Positions 6,888 to 15,324 of a DNA stretch of 64,000 nt are shown in pieces. Within the stretch, counting starts at the first letter, position 1. Each line of letters starts with the position of its first letter. Source of the stretch: Sphingosinicella sp963974575 (GTDB lineage: Bacteria > Pseudomonadota > Alphaproteobacteria > Sphingomonadales > Sphingomonadaceae); assembly GCF_963974575.1 (NCBI RefSeq), contig NZ_CAXBBQ010000012.1, positions 1 through 64,000 on the forward strand. The letters are read 5' to 3'. Both the position numbers and the translations under genes were made by a program. Under the pieces are notes generated by a model, which saw only the letters and a list, made by a program, of their open reading frames with translations, did not search any database and was not told the origin of the DNA.

Positions 6888-8330
6888 TCAGATGGTGAGG
6901 CAGAGGTACTTCATCTCGACATATTCATCGATGCCGTAGCGCGAGCCTTCGCGGCCGAGGCCGGACTGCTTGACGCCGCCGAACGGCGCGACCTCCGTGG
7001 AGAGGATGCCCGAGTTGACGCAGACCATGCCCGACTCGATCGCCTCCGCCACGCGCCAGACGCGGGAGAGGTTGTTCGAGAAGAAATAAGCGGCGAGGCC
7101 GAACTCGCTGTCGTTCGCCATCGCGATGGCGTCCTCTTCGGTTTCGAAGCGGATGACGGGGGCCAGCGGCCCGAAGGTCTCTTCGTGTGCGACAAGCATG
7201 TCCTGCGTGACGTTCGCGAGCACGGTCGGCTCGAAGAACGAGCCCCCGAGCGCGTGGCGCTTGCCGCCGGCGAGAATCTTCGCGCCCTTGCCGGTGGCGT
7301 CGGCGATGTGCTCCTCGACCTTCTCGACAGCGGCTTCGTTGATGAGTGGGCCCTGTTCGGTCCCGTCTTCAAGCCCGCTGCCGACCTTGAGCTTCGCAGC
7401 GGCCGCGGCGAGCTTCTCGACGAATTCATCGTAAACCCCGGCCTGCGCGTAAAGGCGGTTCGAACAGACGCAGGTCTGGCCCGAATTGCGGTACTTGGAG
7501 GCGATGGCGCCGACAACGGCAGCGTCCACGTCCGCATCGTCGAACACGATGAAGGGGGCGTTGCCGCCAAGTTCGAGGCTGAGCTTCTTGATGGTATCCG
7601 CGGACTGTTTCATCAGCAGGCGACCGATCTCGGTGGACCCGGTGAAAGACAGCTTGCGCACGATGGGATTGGAGGTCAGTTCGCCGCCAATCGCCGAAGC
7701 TTTGCCGGTCAGCACGTTGAACACACCCTTCGGAAGTCCCGCCTCTTCGGCCAGCACGGCGAGCGCGAAGGCGGAATAAGGCGTTTCGGTGGCGGGCTTC
7801 AGCACGATGGGGCAGCCGGCGGCGAGCGCCGGGCCGGCCTTGCGCGTGATCATCGCGTTCGGGAAGTTCCACGGCGTGATCGCGGCGGCCACACCGATCG
7901 GCTGCTTCAGCACGACGATGCGCTTGTCCGCCATGTGGCCGGGGATAACGTCGCCGTAGAGGCGCTTTCCTTCCTCGGCGAACCATTCGATGAACGCGGC
8001 GCCGTAGGCGATCTCGCCGCGTGCTTCGGCAAGGCTCTTGCCCTGTTCGAGCGTGAGCAGGCGGGCGAGTTCCTCCTGATTGGCCATGATGAGCTCGTAC
8101 CAGCGGCGGAGGATGACGGCGCGCTCCTTCGCCGTCTTCGCGCGCCATGCGGGCCACGCGCGGTTTGCGGCCTCCACGGCGCGCTTCGTTTCCGCAGCGC
8201 CGCAGTTCGGAACGGTGCCGAGAACCTCGCCGGTGGCCGGGTTCGTGACCTCTATCGTCTCGCCGCTGTCTGCCTTCACCCATTCCCCGTCGATGTAGCA
8301 GGCTTCGCGAAGCAGCGGCGAACGGGTCAT
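6888..8330 (-). CDS. gabD: Succinate-semialdehyde dehydrogenase (NADP+)
   Basis: A 480-residue aldehyde dehydrogenase of the GabD group that oxidises succinate semialdehyde, the end product of putrescine/GABA breakdown, to succinate. The catalytic Glu253 lies in LELGGNAP and the nucleophile Cys287 in SGQTCVCSNR; the TPWNFP segment around residue 152 is part of the cofactor site. AAAGGAG precedes the ATG. It is the last gene of a minus-strand operon (patD, puuD, spuC, gabD) and starts 13 bp after the aminotransferase stop. A clear terminator follows. The context strongly supports a role in polyamine catabolism. Confidence 0.95.
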   Translation of the reverse strand: MTRSPLLREACYIDGEWVKADSGETIEVTNPATGEVLGTVPNCGAAETKRAVEAANRAWPAWRAKTAKERAVILRRWYELIMANQEELARLLTLEQGKSLAEARGEIAYGAAFIEWFAEEGKRLYGDVIPGHMADKRIVVLKQPIGVAAAITPWNFPNAMITRKAGPALAAGCPIVLKPATETPYSAFALAVLAEEAGLPKGVFNVLTGKASAIGGELTSNPIVRKLSFTGSTEIGRLLMKQSADTIKKLSLELGGNAPFIVFDDADVDAAVVGAIASKYRNSGQTCVCSNRLYAQAGVYDEFVEKLAAAAAKLKVGSGLEDGTEQGPLINEAAVEKVEEHIADATGKGAKILAGGKRHALGGSFFEPTVLANVTQDMLVAHEETFGPLAPVIRFETEEDAIAMANDSEFGLAAYFFSNNLSRVWRVAEAIESGMVCVNSGILSTEVAPFGGVKQSGLGREGSRYGIDEYVEMKYLCLTI

Positions 8331-8343
8331 GGAGGCTCTCCTT

Positions 8344-9726
8344 TTACAGGGCTTTCAGTTTCGGCATGGCCAAATCCAGCGAACGGCGGATGATGTCAAC
8401 CAGATCGTCGATTTGCTGGCGTGAGATGATGAGCGGCGGCGACATGACGATGGTGTCGCGAATGCCGCGCACCATCAGGCCGTTTTCGATGCAGAAGTCG
8501 CGCACGACCGGGCCGGCATTGCCTTCCTTGCCGCCGAAGCGCGCGGCTGTCTTCTTGTCCGCGACGATCTCAACCCCGCCGAGCAGGCCGATCGAGCGCG
8601 TTTCGCCGACGAGCGGATGGTCGTCGAGGCGCTTCAGCGCGGCGTTCAGATAGGGGCCGACATCATCGCGAACCTTGCCGACGAGGTTCTCGCGTTCGAT
8701 GATCTCGATGTTGCGGAGCGCGACGGCCGCGCAGACCGGGTGGCCGGAATAGGTAAAACCGTGGACGAAATCGCCACCGGTCTTGAGCACGTCCACGACG
8801 TCCGACGACACCGCGACCGCCGAGATGGGGAGATAGCCCGAGGAGAGTCCCTTGGCCATCGGGACGAGATCGGGCGTGAAGCCGAGCGTCTGGTGGCCGA
8901 ACCACTCGCCGGTGCGCCCAAAGCCGCAGATCACCTCGTCCGCGACGAGGAGGATGCCGTACTTGCGGCAGATGCGCTCGACTTCCTGCCAGTAGCCTTC
9001 GGGCGGGATGATGACGCCGCCCGCGCCCTGCACGGGCTCGCCGACGAACGCAGCGACGTTCTCGGGGCCGACTTGCAGGATGCGGTCCTCGATCGCCTGC
9101 GCGCAGAGCTTGCCGAATTCGCGCGGCTCCATGTCGCGGCCCTCGCCGAACCAGTAGGGCTGGCGGACATGCTCGATGCCGGGGATCGGGAGATCGCCTT
9201 GCGCGTGCATCGCCTTCATGCCGCCGAGGCTGACGCCCGCGACGGTGGAGCCGTGATAGGCGTTCCAGCGGCTGATGAAGATCTTGCGGCTGGGCTCACC
9301 CTTCACCTGCCAGTAGTGGCGCACCATGCGGAACACGGTGTCGTTCGCTTCGGAGCCCGAGGCGTTGAAGAACACGTGCTGGAGCTTGCCGCCGGTGAGG
9401 CCCGCGATCTTCGCCGCGAGTTCGATCGTAGGCGGTGTCGCGGTCTTGAAGAAGGTGTTGTAGAAGGGAAGCTCACGCATCTGCTCGGCGGCGACGTCTG
9501 CAAGCTCTTCGCGGCCGTAGCCGACGTTGACGCACCAGAGTCCCGCCATGCCATCGAGGATGCGGTTACCGTCGCCGTCAGTGATGTAGCAGCCTTCAGC
9601 GTGCGTCACGATGCGGCTGCCGCCCATGTCCTCGATCAACTTGTAATCCTGCTGCGCGGGCAGGTGGTGCGCGACATCGAGACGGCGCAGCGCGGGAATG
9701 TCGTAGTTCTTGCGGACGGCGGTCAT
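8344..9726 (-). CDS. spuC: Putrescine/GABA aminotransferase, SpuC type
   Basis: Class III PLP-dependent aminotransferase of 460 residues. The PLP lysine is Lys292 in PMAKGLSSGY, with the cofactor-binding Asp in VADEVICGFG (262-270). The segments MAGLWCVNVGYGREEL and RWNAYHGSTVAGVSLGGM closely match Pseudomonas SpuC, which transfers an amino group from putrescine to pyruvate. In this operon it could equally remove the amino group from GABA before GabD; sequence alone does not decide. The start at 9726 has GGGGAA 5-6 nt upstream and overlaps the puuD stop as ATGA; the longer frame to 9810 lies inside puuD. Confidence 0.92.
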   Translation of the reverse strand: MTAVRKNYDIPALRRLDVAHHLPAQQDYKLIEDMGGSRIVTHAEGCYITDGDGNRILDGMAGLWCVNVGYGREELADVAAEQMRELPFYNTFFKTATPPTIELAAKIAGLTGGKLQHVFFNASGSEANDTVFRMVRHYWQVKGEPSRKIFISRWNAYHGSTVAGVSLGGMKAMHAQGDLPIPGIEHVRQPYWFGEGRDMEPREFGKLCAQAIEDRILQVGPENVAAFVGEPVQGAGGVIIPPEGYWQEVERICRKYGILLVADEVICGFGRTGEWFGHQTLGFTPDLVPMAKGLSSGYLPISAVAVSSDVVDVLKTGGDFVHGFTYSGHPVCAAVALRNIEIIERENLVGKVRDDVGPYLNAALKRLDDHPLVGETRSIGLLGGVEIVADKKTAARFGGKEGNAGPVVRDFCIENGLMVRGIRDTIVMSPPLIISRQQIDDLVDIIRRSLDLAMPKLKAL

Positions 9727-10463
9727 GCTGTTCCCCTGAGAGTCTGGCCAAGAAGTTTGAAGAAGATCTGGCTGTCCGGGTTTGCTTCCGGGTGCCATTC
9801 GGGATGCCACTGGACGGCAACGACGGGCGATTTGCCGATGGTCGCCGAGTAGGCCTCGACGAGCCCGTCCGGTGCGGTCGCTTCCACGCTCAGGCTATCG
9901 GCGAGGCGGCCTATGCCCTGGAAGTGAACGGAGTTCACATCGAGTGACGGCGTATCGTAGGTGCGCGCGAGGATGCCGCCGGGGACGAGATCGACGCGGT
10001 GGCGGTGATCGAACATCGCGTCGAACGAAACGTCGTCCGGTGCGTGATGGTGGATGAGATCGTCGCTTGCGGAGGTGTCGCGGCGAAGGCTTCCGCCGAG
10101 CGCGACGTTGATTTCCTGAAAGCCGCGGCAGATGCCGAACACGGGACGCCCGCGCCCGATCATCGCATCCACCATCGACAGTGCGATCTCGTCGCGGCCG
10201 GGATCGAACGGGCCATCGCCGCCTTCATCGGCATAGCGGCTGCCCTCGATGTTCGAGGGGCTGCCGGTGAGGAGCACCCCGTCGAGACGCGGGGCGACTT
10301 CTGCGGCGGTCATCAGGTCCGGCAGGGCGGGGATCAGCAGCGCCGCAACATCGGCATAGGTCATCGCTGCGCGTACGTAGCGCTCCATCACCGCCTGCGC
10401 CGGCTCGGTGCCGACAATACGGTTGCAGCAGATAATACCAAGGACGGGGCGGGCTGTAGTCAT
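9723..10463 (-). CDS. puuD: Gamma-glutamyl-GABA hydrolase (class I glutamine amidotransferase family)
   Basis: A 246-residue GATase1-type hydrolase. In the Puu pathway it releases GABA from gamma-glutamyl-GABA. The nucleophile Cys112 lies in FGICRGFQE, and His220/Glu222 lie in VQWHPEW, completing the triad. TGSPSNIEG around residue 66 forms the oxyanion region. It has no synthase domain fused, as expected for PuuD. Start 10463 is two bases after the stop of the upstream dehydrogenase; the longer frame to 10661 is inside that gene. It overlaps spuC by 4 bp (ATGA), so both genes are probably translationally coupled. Confidence 0.92.
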   Translation of the reverse strand: MTTARPVLGIICCNRIVGTEPAQAVMERYVRAAMTYADVAALLIPALPDLMTAAEVAPRLDGVLLTGSPSNIEGSRYADEGGDGPFDPGRDEIALSMVDAMIGRGRPVFGICRGFQEINVALGGSLRRDTSASDDLIHHHAPDDVSFDAMFDHRHRVDLVPGGILARTYDTPSLDVNSVHFQGIGRLADSLSVEATAPDGLVEAYSATIGKSPVVAVQWHPEWHPEANPDSQIFFKLLGQTLRGTA

Positions 10464-10465
10464 AC

Positions 10466-11896
10466 TCAGTGCTTTATCATGACATGCCGCGTCGCGAGAT
10501 AGTGTTCGAGGCTGTAGACCGAAAGATCGGAGCCGTAGCCCGACGCCTTCACGCCGCCGTGCGGCATTTCGGTGGCGTTCACCGAGTGCGTGTTGATCCA
10601 CGTGACGCCGTATTGCAGCCGCGCGGCGAACGCCGCGGCCTTGCCGACATCGCGCGTCCATACCGAGGAGGCGAGGCCGTATTCGCTGTCGTTCGCCCAG
10701 TCGAGCGCCTGGCTGTCTTCATCGAAGCGTGTGACCGAGACGACCGGGCCGAACACCTCTTTCTGCACGATCTCGTCGCTGTTCTTCGCGCCCGCGACGA
10801 GCGTCGGCTGATAGAAGAAGCCGGGGCCGTCCGGCGCCGCGCCGCCGGTGACGACCTCCGCATCCGTATCGGCGGCGGCGCGGGCGACGAAGCCGTCCAC
10901 GCGGTCGCGCTGGCGGGCGGTGATGAGCGGGCCGAGCGCGGTGCCGGGCGCAGACGGGTCACCCATCGGGATCGCCTCGACCGCGCGCTGAAGTTCGGCG
11001 ACTAGCCGGTCGTGGATGCTCGCATGGGCATAGACGCGGCAGGCGGCGGTGCAGTCCTGACCGGCATTATAATAGCCGCCTTCCGCGATAGCCTCGACCG
11101 CCGCAGCGATGTCCGCATCTGCCAGCACGATCACGGGTGCCTTGCCACCGAGCTCGAAATGCGTGCGCTTGATGGTGGGGGCGACGGCTTCCATGATCTT
11201 CCGGCCCGTTGCGACATCGCCTGTAAGCGACACCATGCGCACGCGCGGATGCGCGACGAGGCGCGCGCCGACGTTCGGCCCGTTGCCTGTAACGACGTTG
11301 ACGACGCCCGCGGGCAGAAACTCGGCGCACACTTCGGCGAGCCGCAGCGCGGTCAGCGGCGTGTGCTCGGAGGGCTTCAGCACCACGGTGTTGCCCGCGG
11401 CGATGGCAGGCGCGATCTTCCACGATGCCATCATCAGCGGGTAGTTCCACGGCGCGATGCCGACGACGACGCCAATGGGATCGCGGCGGATCATCGAGGT
11501 GTGGCCGGGCTTGTATTCAGCCGCCGCCTGACCGGGGATGGCGCGCGCTGCGCCCGCATAGAAACGGAACACGTCGATGGTGTTGCCCACGTCGACGGCG
11601 CGCGCGGTGCCGATCGGCTTGCCGCAGTTGCGCATTTCAAGCTCGGCGAATTCATCCGCCCGCGCCTCGATCCTGTCGGCGATACGGAGCATCCTCAGCG
11701 AGCGTTCCTTGGGCGACATTGCTGACCAAACCGCGAAACCGCGCTCGGCGGAAGCAATGGCGGCATCGACCTGCGCTCGGCTTGCACTGTTCAACGTGGC
11801 GAGTGTGGCGCCTGTCGCCGGATTGAAAACCGGCTCGTGCGCGTCTTCGCCGTCGAGGGCGTGTCCGTCGATAAACTGGCTGGTCCGGTCGGTCAT
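10466..11896 (-). CDS. patD: Gamma-aminobutyraldehyde / gamma-Glu-aminobutyraldehyde dehydrogenase
   Basis: A 476-residue NAD(P)-dependent aldehyde dehydrogenase. Catalytic Glu248 lies in FELGGKAP and the nucleophile Cys282 in NAGQDCTAACRVY, a signature I associate with the YdcW/PatD aminobutyraldehyde dehydrogenases. As no separate PuuC is present, it may also oxidise the gamma-glutamylated aldehyde made by PuuB. It is the first gene of the patD-puuD-spuC-gabD operon. A perfect 19-bp dyad (11981-11999), proposed here as a LysR operator, lies about 85 bp upstream. The symbol follows the best motif match; PuuC-like function is inference. Confidence 0.88.
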   Translation of the reverse strand: MTDRTSQFIDGHALDGEDAHEPVFNPATGATLATLNSASRAQVDAAIASAERGFAVWSAMSPKERSLRMLRIADRIEARADEFAELEMRNCGKPIGTARAVDVGNTIDVFRFYAGAARAIPGQAAAEYKPGHTSMIRRDPIGVVVGIAPWNYPLMMASWKIAPAIAAGNTVVLKPSEHTPLTALRLAEVCAEFLPAGVVNVVTGNGPNVGARLVAHPRVRMVSLTGDVATGRKIMEAVAPTIKRTHFELGGKAPVIVLADADIAAAVEAIAEGGYYNAGQDCTAACRVYAHASIHDRLVAELQRAVEAIPMGDPSAPGTALGPLITARQRDRVDGFVARAAADTDAEVVTGGAAPDGPGFFYQPTLVAGAKNSDEIVQKEVFGPVVSVTRFDEDSQALDWANDSEYGLASSVWTRDVGKAAAFAARLQYGVTWINTHSVNATEMPHGGVKASGYGSDLSVYSLEHYLATRHVMIKH

Positions 11897-11980
11897 GAGG
11901 GATCGGCTTTCCGCGTGAGAGATCGACCGGACGATAGGGATGGGGCCGCCTCATCGGAAATACGAAATGATACATACTAC

Positions 11981-11999
11981 CTATCGGTTTTCCCGATAG
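11981..11999 (-). promoter_or_regulatory. Proposed LysR-type operator upstream of patD operon (box 1)
   Basis: A perfect inverted repeat CTATCGG-TTTTC-CCGATAG. Read towards patD the core is ATCGGGAAAACCGAT and contains a T-N11-A LysR box. Near-identical elements occur at 23174-23188, before the puuA operon, and at 16608-16622, at the LysR gene. Distance to the patD start is 86 bp, close to the 80 bp seen for puuA. A further TCCGAT half-site lies between it and patD (11953-11958). Confidence 0.7.
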
Positions 12000-12000
12000 C

Positions 12001-12456
12001 TTAGCGGAAATCCTCGCGTGCGATGATTCTGGCTCGCATCCCTGCGAGCCACGCTTTCGCTTCGGGCAGGCCGGCGACCTTGGGACCGGTATTTATCGGG
12101 ACTGTACGCCCGGTCTTTTCTTTCCCCACGGGCGGCGAATAGACCCACACTATGCCGCCACTATCTGAAGCGGCCTGTTCATACAGACGTTTCGCCTTGC
12201 GATAACTTTGTGGAACCCCGAGCCCCGCCTCAAAGCGTTTTCCAAGCGCGAGTTGGGCGTATTTGTCCCCCGCCATTGCGCGCCTGGCCTCTTCCTGGAC
12301 CAAGGGCGACGCCGCGCCAGGTTGCAGCGCGATATCGGCATAGGGATCAACGGCGCAGCCCACGAGCAGAGCTGCGACAGCGATGGAAAGATGATGGCGC
12401 GGCAGGACTGTGCGCCGATTCAGGATAGCAGCACCACCGGGCTCGATCCGTGCCAC
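12001..12456 (-). CDS. Sel1-repeat lipoprotein
   Basis: A protein of about 150 residues with a hydrophobic N-terminal segment ending in LLVGC (lipobox) followed by a Sel1-like TPR unit: AGDKYAQLALGKRFEAGLGVPQSYRKAKRLYEQAA. The only candidate start in frame is a GTG at 12456, inside the end of the ABC ATPase gene, giving a 37-bp overlap; a start nearer the hydrophobic segment would need a non-standard codon. Position at the end of the Pot transporter operon suggests co-transcription. Sel1 repeats mediate protein contacts; no enzymatic function is evident. The stop lies beside the patD operator dyad. Confidence 0.65.
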   Translation of the reverse strand: MARIEPGGAAILNRRTVLPRHHLSIAVAALLVGCAVDPYADIALQPGAASPLVQEEARRAMAGDKYAQLALGKRFEAGLGVPQSYRKAKRLYEQAASDSGGIVWVYSPPVGKEKTGRTVPINTGPKVAGLPEAKAWLAGMRARIIAREDFR

Positions 12457-13544
12457 GAAAGCCAGACCTTGTCATCCCAGGTGAAATCTTCCTGATCGTA
12501 GCGCGACAGGTTGGGGCGGGAGACGCGGATAACGCGGCCCGAATCGAGCTTCACCTCGTAGATCGTGATGTCGCCGAGATAGGACATGCCGCGGATTTGG
12601 CCGTGGGCAATGTTGTCGCCTTCCGGGCATTCAGGGGCGCTGGGCTTGCCCTTCGCTTCGGGAATCATGGCGATCTTTTCCGGGCGGAGCGCGACATGGA
12701 TATTCGCATCGTGGGGGCCGGTGACGCCGTGGTTCAAATAGATGCGGCCGATCTCCGGGGCGTTGACGACAGCCCTGTCAGGCTCATCTACCACTAGTCG
12801 GCCGTCGAACAGGTTCACCGATCCGATGAAGTCCGCCACAAAGCGATTCGTGGGGAATTCGTAGAGGTCGGACGGAGTGGCGAGCTGGGCGACGAGCCCC
12901 CTGTTGATGACGGCGATACGGCCCGCCATCGAGAGTGCTTCGTCCTGATCGTGCGTCACCGTGACGAAGGTGATGCCAACCTGCTCCTGAAGATCGGCAA
13001 GCTCGAACTGCATCGCCGCGCGCAGCTTCGCGTCGAGCGCCGAGAGTGGCTCGTCGAGCAGCAGCACCTTCGGGCGCATGACGAGCGAGCGGGCAAGCGC
13101 GACACGCTGGCGCTGACCGCCCGAAAGTTGATCGGGACGGCGGCCGCCGAAGCCGTCGAGCTTCACGAGCGCGAGCGCTTCCTCGACGCGCGATTTAATC
13201 TCGGACGAGGGGACGCGCGCGATGCGCAGGCCGTAGCCGACATTCTCCGTCACCGTCATGTGCGGGAACACGGCGTAGGATTGGAACACCATGTTCACCG
13301 GGCGCTTGTTTGGTGGCACGTGCGCCATGTCCTGCCCGTCGATGACGATGCGGCCTTCCGTCGGCACTTCGAAGCCGGCGATCATGCGTAGCAGCGTGGT
13401 CTTGCCGCAGCCCGAAGGGCCGAGCAGCACGAAGAATTCGCCGGGCATTATATCGAGCGAGACATTGTCCACCGCCGCCACCGCGCCGAAGCGCTTGGTG
13501 ACGTTCTGGATGCTGATGATGGGCTGTTTGGGTGCGGTCGCCAT
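12420..13544 (-). CDS. potG: Polyamine ABC transporter ATP-binding protein
   Basis: A 374-residue ATPase of the spermidine/putrescine importer. Walker A is GPSGCGKTT (residues 42-50), the signature LSGGQRQRVALARS is near residue 140, and Walker B is VLLLDEPLSALD. A C-terminal TOBE-type domain (about residues 285-374, including VALRPEKI) is typical of PotA/PotG. It is the fourth gene in potF-potH-potI-potG order, starting 5 bp after potI. The E. coli order is potFGHI, so here the ATPase has moved behind the permeases. Assignment as PotG rather than PotA rests on the PotF-type binding protein in the operon. Confidence 0.92.
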   Translation of the reverse strand: MATAPKQPIISIQNVTKRFGAVAAVDNVSLDIMPGEFFVLLGPSGCGKTTLLRMIAGFEVPTEGRIVIDGQDMAHVPPNKRPVNMVFQSYAVFPHMTVTENVGYGLRIARVPSSEIKSRVEEALALVKLDGFGGRRPDQLSGGQRQRVALARSLVMRPKVLLLDEPLSALDAKLRAAMQFELADLQEQVGITFVTVTHDQDEALSMAGRIAVINRGLVAQLATPSDLYEFPTNRFVADFIGSVNLFDGRLVVDEPDRAVVNAPEIGRIYLNHGVTGPHDANIHVALRPEKIAMIPEAKGKPSAPECPEGDNIAHGQIRGMSYLGDITIYEVKLDSGRVIRVSRPNLSRYDQEDFTWDDKVWLSWHGSSPVVLLS

Positions 13545-13549
13545 GGGAA

Positions 13550-14398
13550 TCAGTGGCCTTGCGGGGTTCCGCCCATCCGGCTTTGCACCTTCAGGGCTAT
13601 GGTCGTGAGAATGACGGTGAGCGCGATGAGCAGAGCGGAGGCGGCGTTCACCTCCGGCGTCACCGAGAAGCGGACCATCGAATAGACCTTCACCGGGAAG
13701 GTGATGGTGTTCGGCCCGCTGGTGAAGAAGGTGATGACGAAATCATCGAGGCTGAGCGTGAAGGCGAGGAGCGCACCGGCAACGAGGCCCGGCTTCATGT
13801 GCGGCAGCAGCACATCGCGGAACGCCTGCCATTCGCTGGCACCGAGGTCTTTCGCGGCTTCCTCCTCCTCGCGGTTGAAGCTGGTGAGGCGCGAACGCAC
13901 CACCATCGTGACGAACGGAAAGCAGAAGGTGATGTGCGCGATGATGATCGCGCCGAGGCTCAGCGGCCACGGAAGGTCCGTTGGGAAGCCGATCTTCGCG
14001 AAGAACACCAGCATCGCGACGCCCATGCAGATTTCCGGCACGACGATGGGCAGCGCCATGGCGCCTTCGGTCGCGGTCTTGCCCGGGAAGCGGAAGCGCC
14101 AGAGCATCACGGCGGCGAGCGCGCCGAGGACGACGCTGACGATGGTGCTGAGAAACGCGATGGTGAGCGAATTGCCCATCGCGATCATCAGCGAGTCGTT
14201 GTTCAGCGCCTTCTCGTAATAGTCGAGCGTGAAGCCGCGCCACACGATGTTGCGCTTGCTGTCGTTGAAGCTGAACGCGACGAGTGTGATGAGCGGCGCA
14301 TAAAGGAAGAACAGCACGACGCCGACCCACGCGCGCATCCACAGGCGCTTCGTGTATTCGAGCGGGGCGAGCGGGACGCGGGCTTTGAAGAGGCTCAT
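13550..14398 (-). CDS. potI: Polyamine ABC transporter permease
   Basis: A 282-residue inner-membrane permease with about six transmembrane helices (first near residues 24-44). The cytoplasmic loop carries the EAA motif EEAAKDLGASEWQAFRDVLLPHMKPG around residues 180-205, which contacts the ATPase. N-terminal residues VAFSFNDSK and the C-terminal part match PotI/PotC-type subunits. It overlaps potH by four bases (ATGA at 14395-14398), so the two permeases are translationally coupled. Confidence 0.92.
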   Translation of the reverse strand: MSLFKARVPLAPLEYTKRLWMRAWVGVVLFFLYAPLITLVAFSFNDSKRNIVWRGFTLDYYEKALNNDSLMIAMGNSLTIAFLSTIVSVVLGALAAVMLWRFRFPGKTATEGAMALPIVVPEICMGVAMLVFFAKIGFPTDLPWPLSLGAIIIAHITFCFPFVTMVVRSRLTSFNREEEEAAKDLGASEWQAFRDVLLPHMKPGLVAGALLAFTLSLDDFVITFFTSGPNTITFPVKVYSMVRFSVTPEVNAASALLIALTVILTTIALKVQSRMGGTPQGH

Positions 14399-15297
14399 TG
14401 GCGGCGCTCCGCCTGGCGCGATTTCATGGCTTGGAACGCGATGGCGATGAAGGTTGCGTACATCAGAAGGAACGACAGCGCCGCGCCAAACGGCCAGTCA
14501 TTGGCGCGTTTGAACTGACGCTCGATCACGTTGGCGATCATCTGGCTGTCCGTGCCGCCGAGGAGGTCTGGCGTCAGATACGCGCCGAGCGCGGGCACGA
14601 ACGTGATGATGACGCCCGAGATGATGCCCGGCGCGGCAAGCGGCGCCACGATGCTGAGCAGCGTGCGGACGTGTCCGGCGCCAAGATCGAGGCTCGCTTC
14701 GATGAGCGATTTGTCGAGCCGGTCGAGCGCCGCGTAGAGCGGCAGCACCATGAACGGCAGGTGGACGTAGACGAGGCCGAGGACGACCGCGAAATTATTG
14801 TAAAGGAGCGGGAGCGGCTCGAACGTTCCGAGCGGCTGGAGACCGGCGAAGGTCATCAGCCCGCTCCATTTGTCCCACATCCAGCCGATGGTCTGGTTCG
14901 CGTAGCCTTCCCTCCGCAGCACCGCCATCAGCGCATAGGTGCGGATGAGGAGGTTCGTCCAGAACGGCAGCATGATCGCGAGCAGCAGCCACGGGCGCCA
15001 TTTCGGTGTCGCGAAGACGATAGCGAGCGCGACCGGGAAACCCACCACGAGGCAGATGACCGTGGTAAGCGCCGCGACGCCCACGGATTTGACGAAAATG
15101 CCGAGATACAGGGGTTCGAGTGCGCGCGCATAATTGGCGAACGTGCCGCTGATATCGATTTCGGTGAGGCCGACGTTGCGGCCGAAACTATAGAGCCAGA
15201 CGAGACCGAGGGGGACGATGAAGAAGAGGATAAGCCAAAGAATGGGCACGCTCGCGATGCTTGCGAACGTCGCCCGGTTCAGCTTCCAGTCCTGCAT
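14395..15297 (-). CDS. potH: Polyamine ABC transporter permease
   Basis: A 300-residue inner-membrane permease with around six helices. LILFFIVPLGLVWLYSF is the first helix, and the ATPase-contact loop reads LIEASLDLGAGHVRTLLSIVAPLAAPG near residues 200-225. PDLLGGTDSQMIANVIERQF near the C-terminus is characteristic of PotH/PotB. It is second in the operon, 27 bp after potF. Together with PotI it forms the translocation channel for putrescine or a related polyamine. Confidence 0.93.
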   Translation of the reverse strand: MQDWKLNRATFASIASVPILWLILFFIVPLGLVWLYSFGRNVGLTEIDISGTFANYARALEPLYLGIFVKSVGVAALTTVICLVVGFPVALAIVFATPKWRPWLLLAIMLPFWTNLLIRTYALMAVLRREGYANQTIGWMWDKWSGLMTFAGLQPLGTFEPLPLLYNNFAVVLGLVYVHLPFMVLPLYAALDRLDKSLIEASLDLGAGHVRTLLSIVAPLAAPGIISGVIITFVPALGAYLTPDLLGGTDSQMIANVIERQFKRANDWPFGAALSFLLMYATFIAIAFQAMKSRQAERRQ

Positions 15298-15324
15298 CTC
15301 GCGCCCCCCTCGCGCCGCTGTTCG

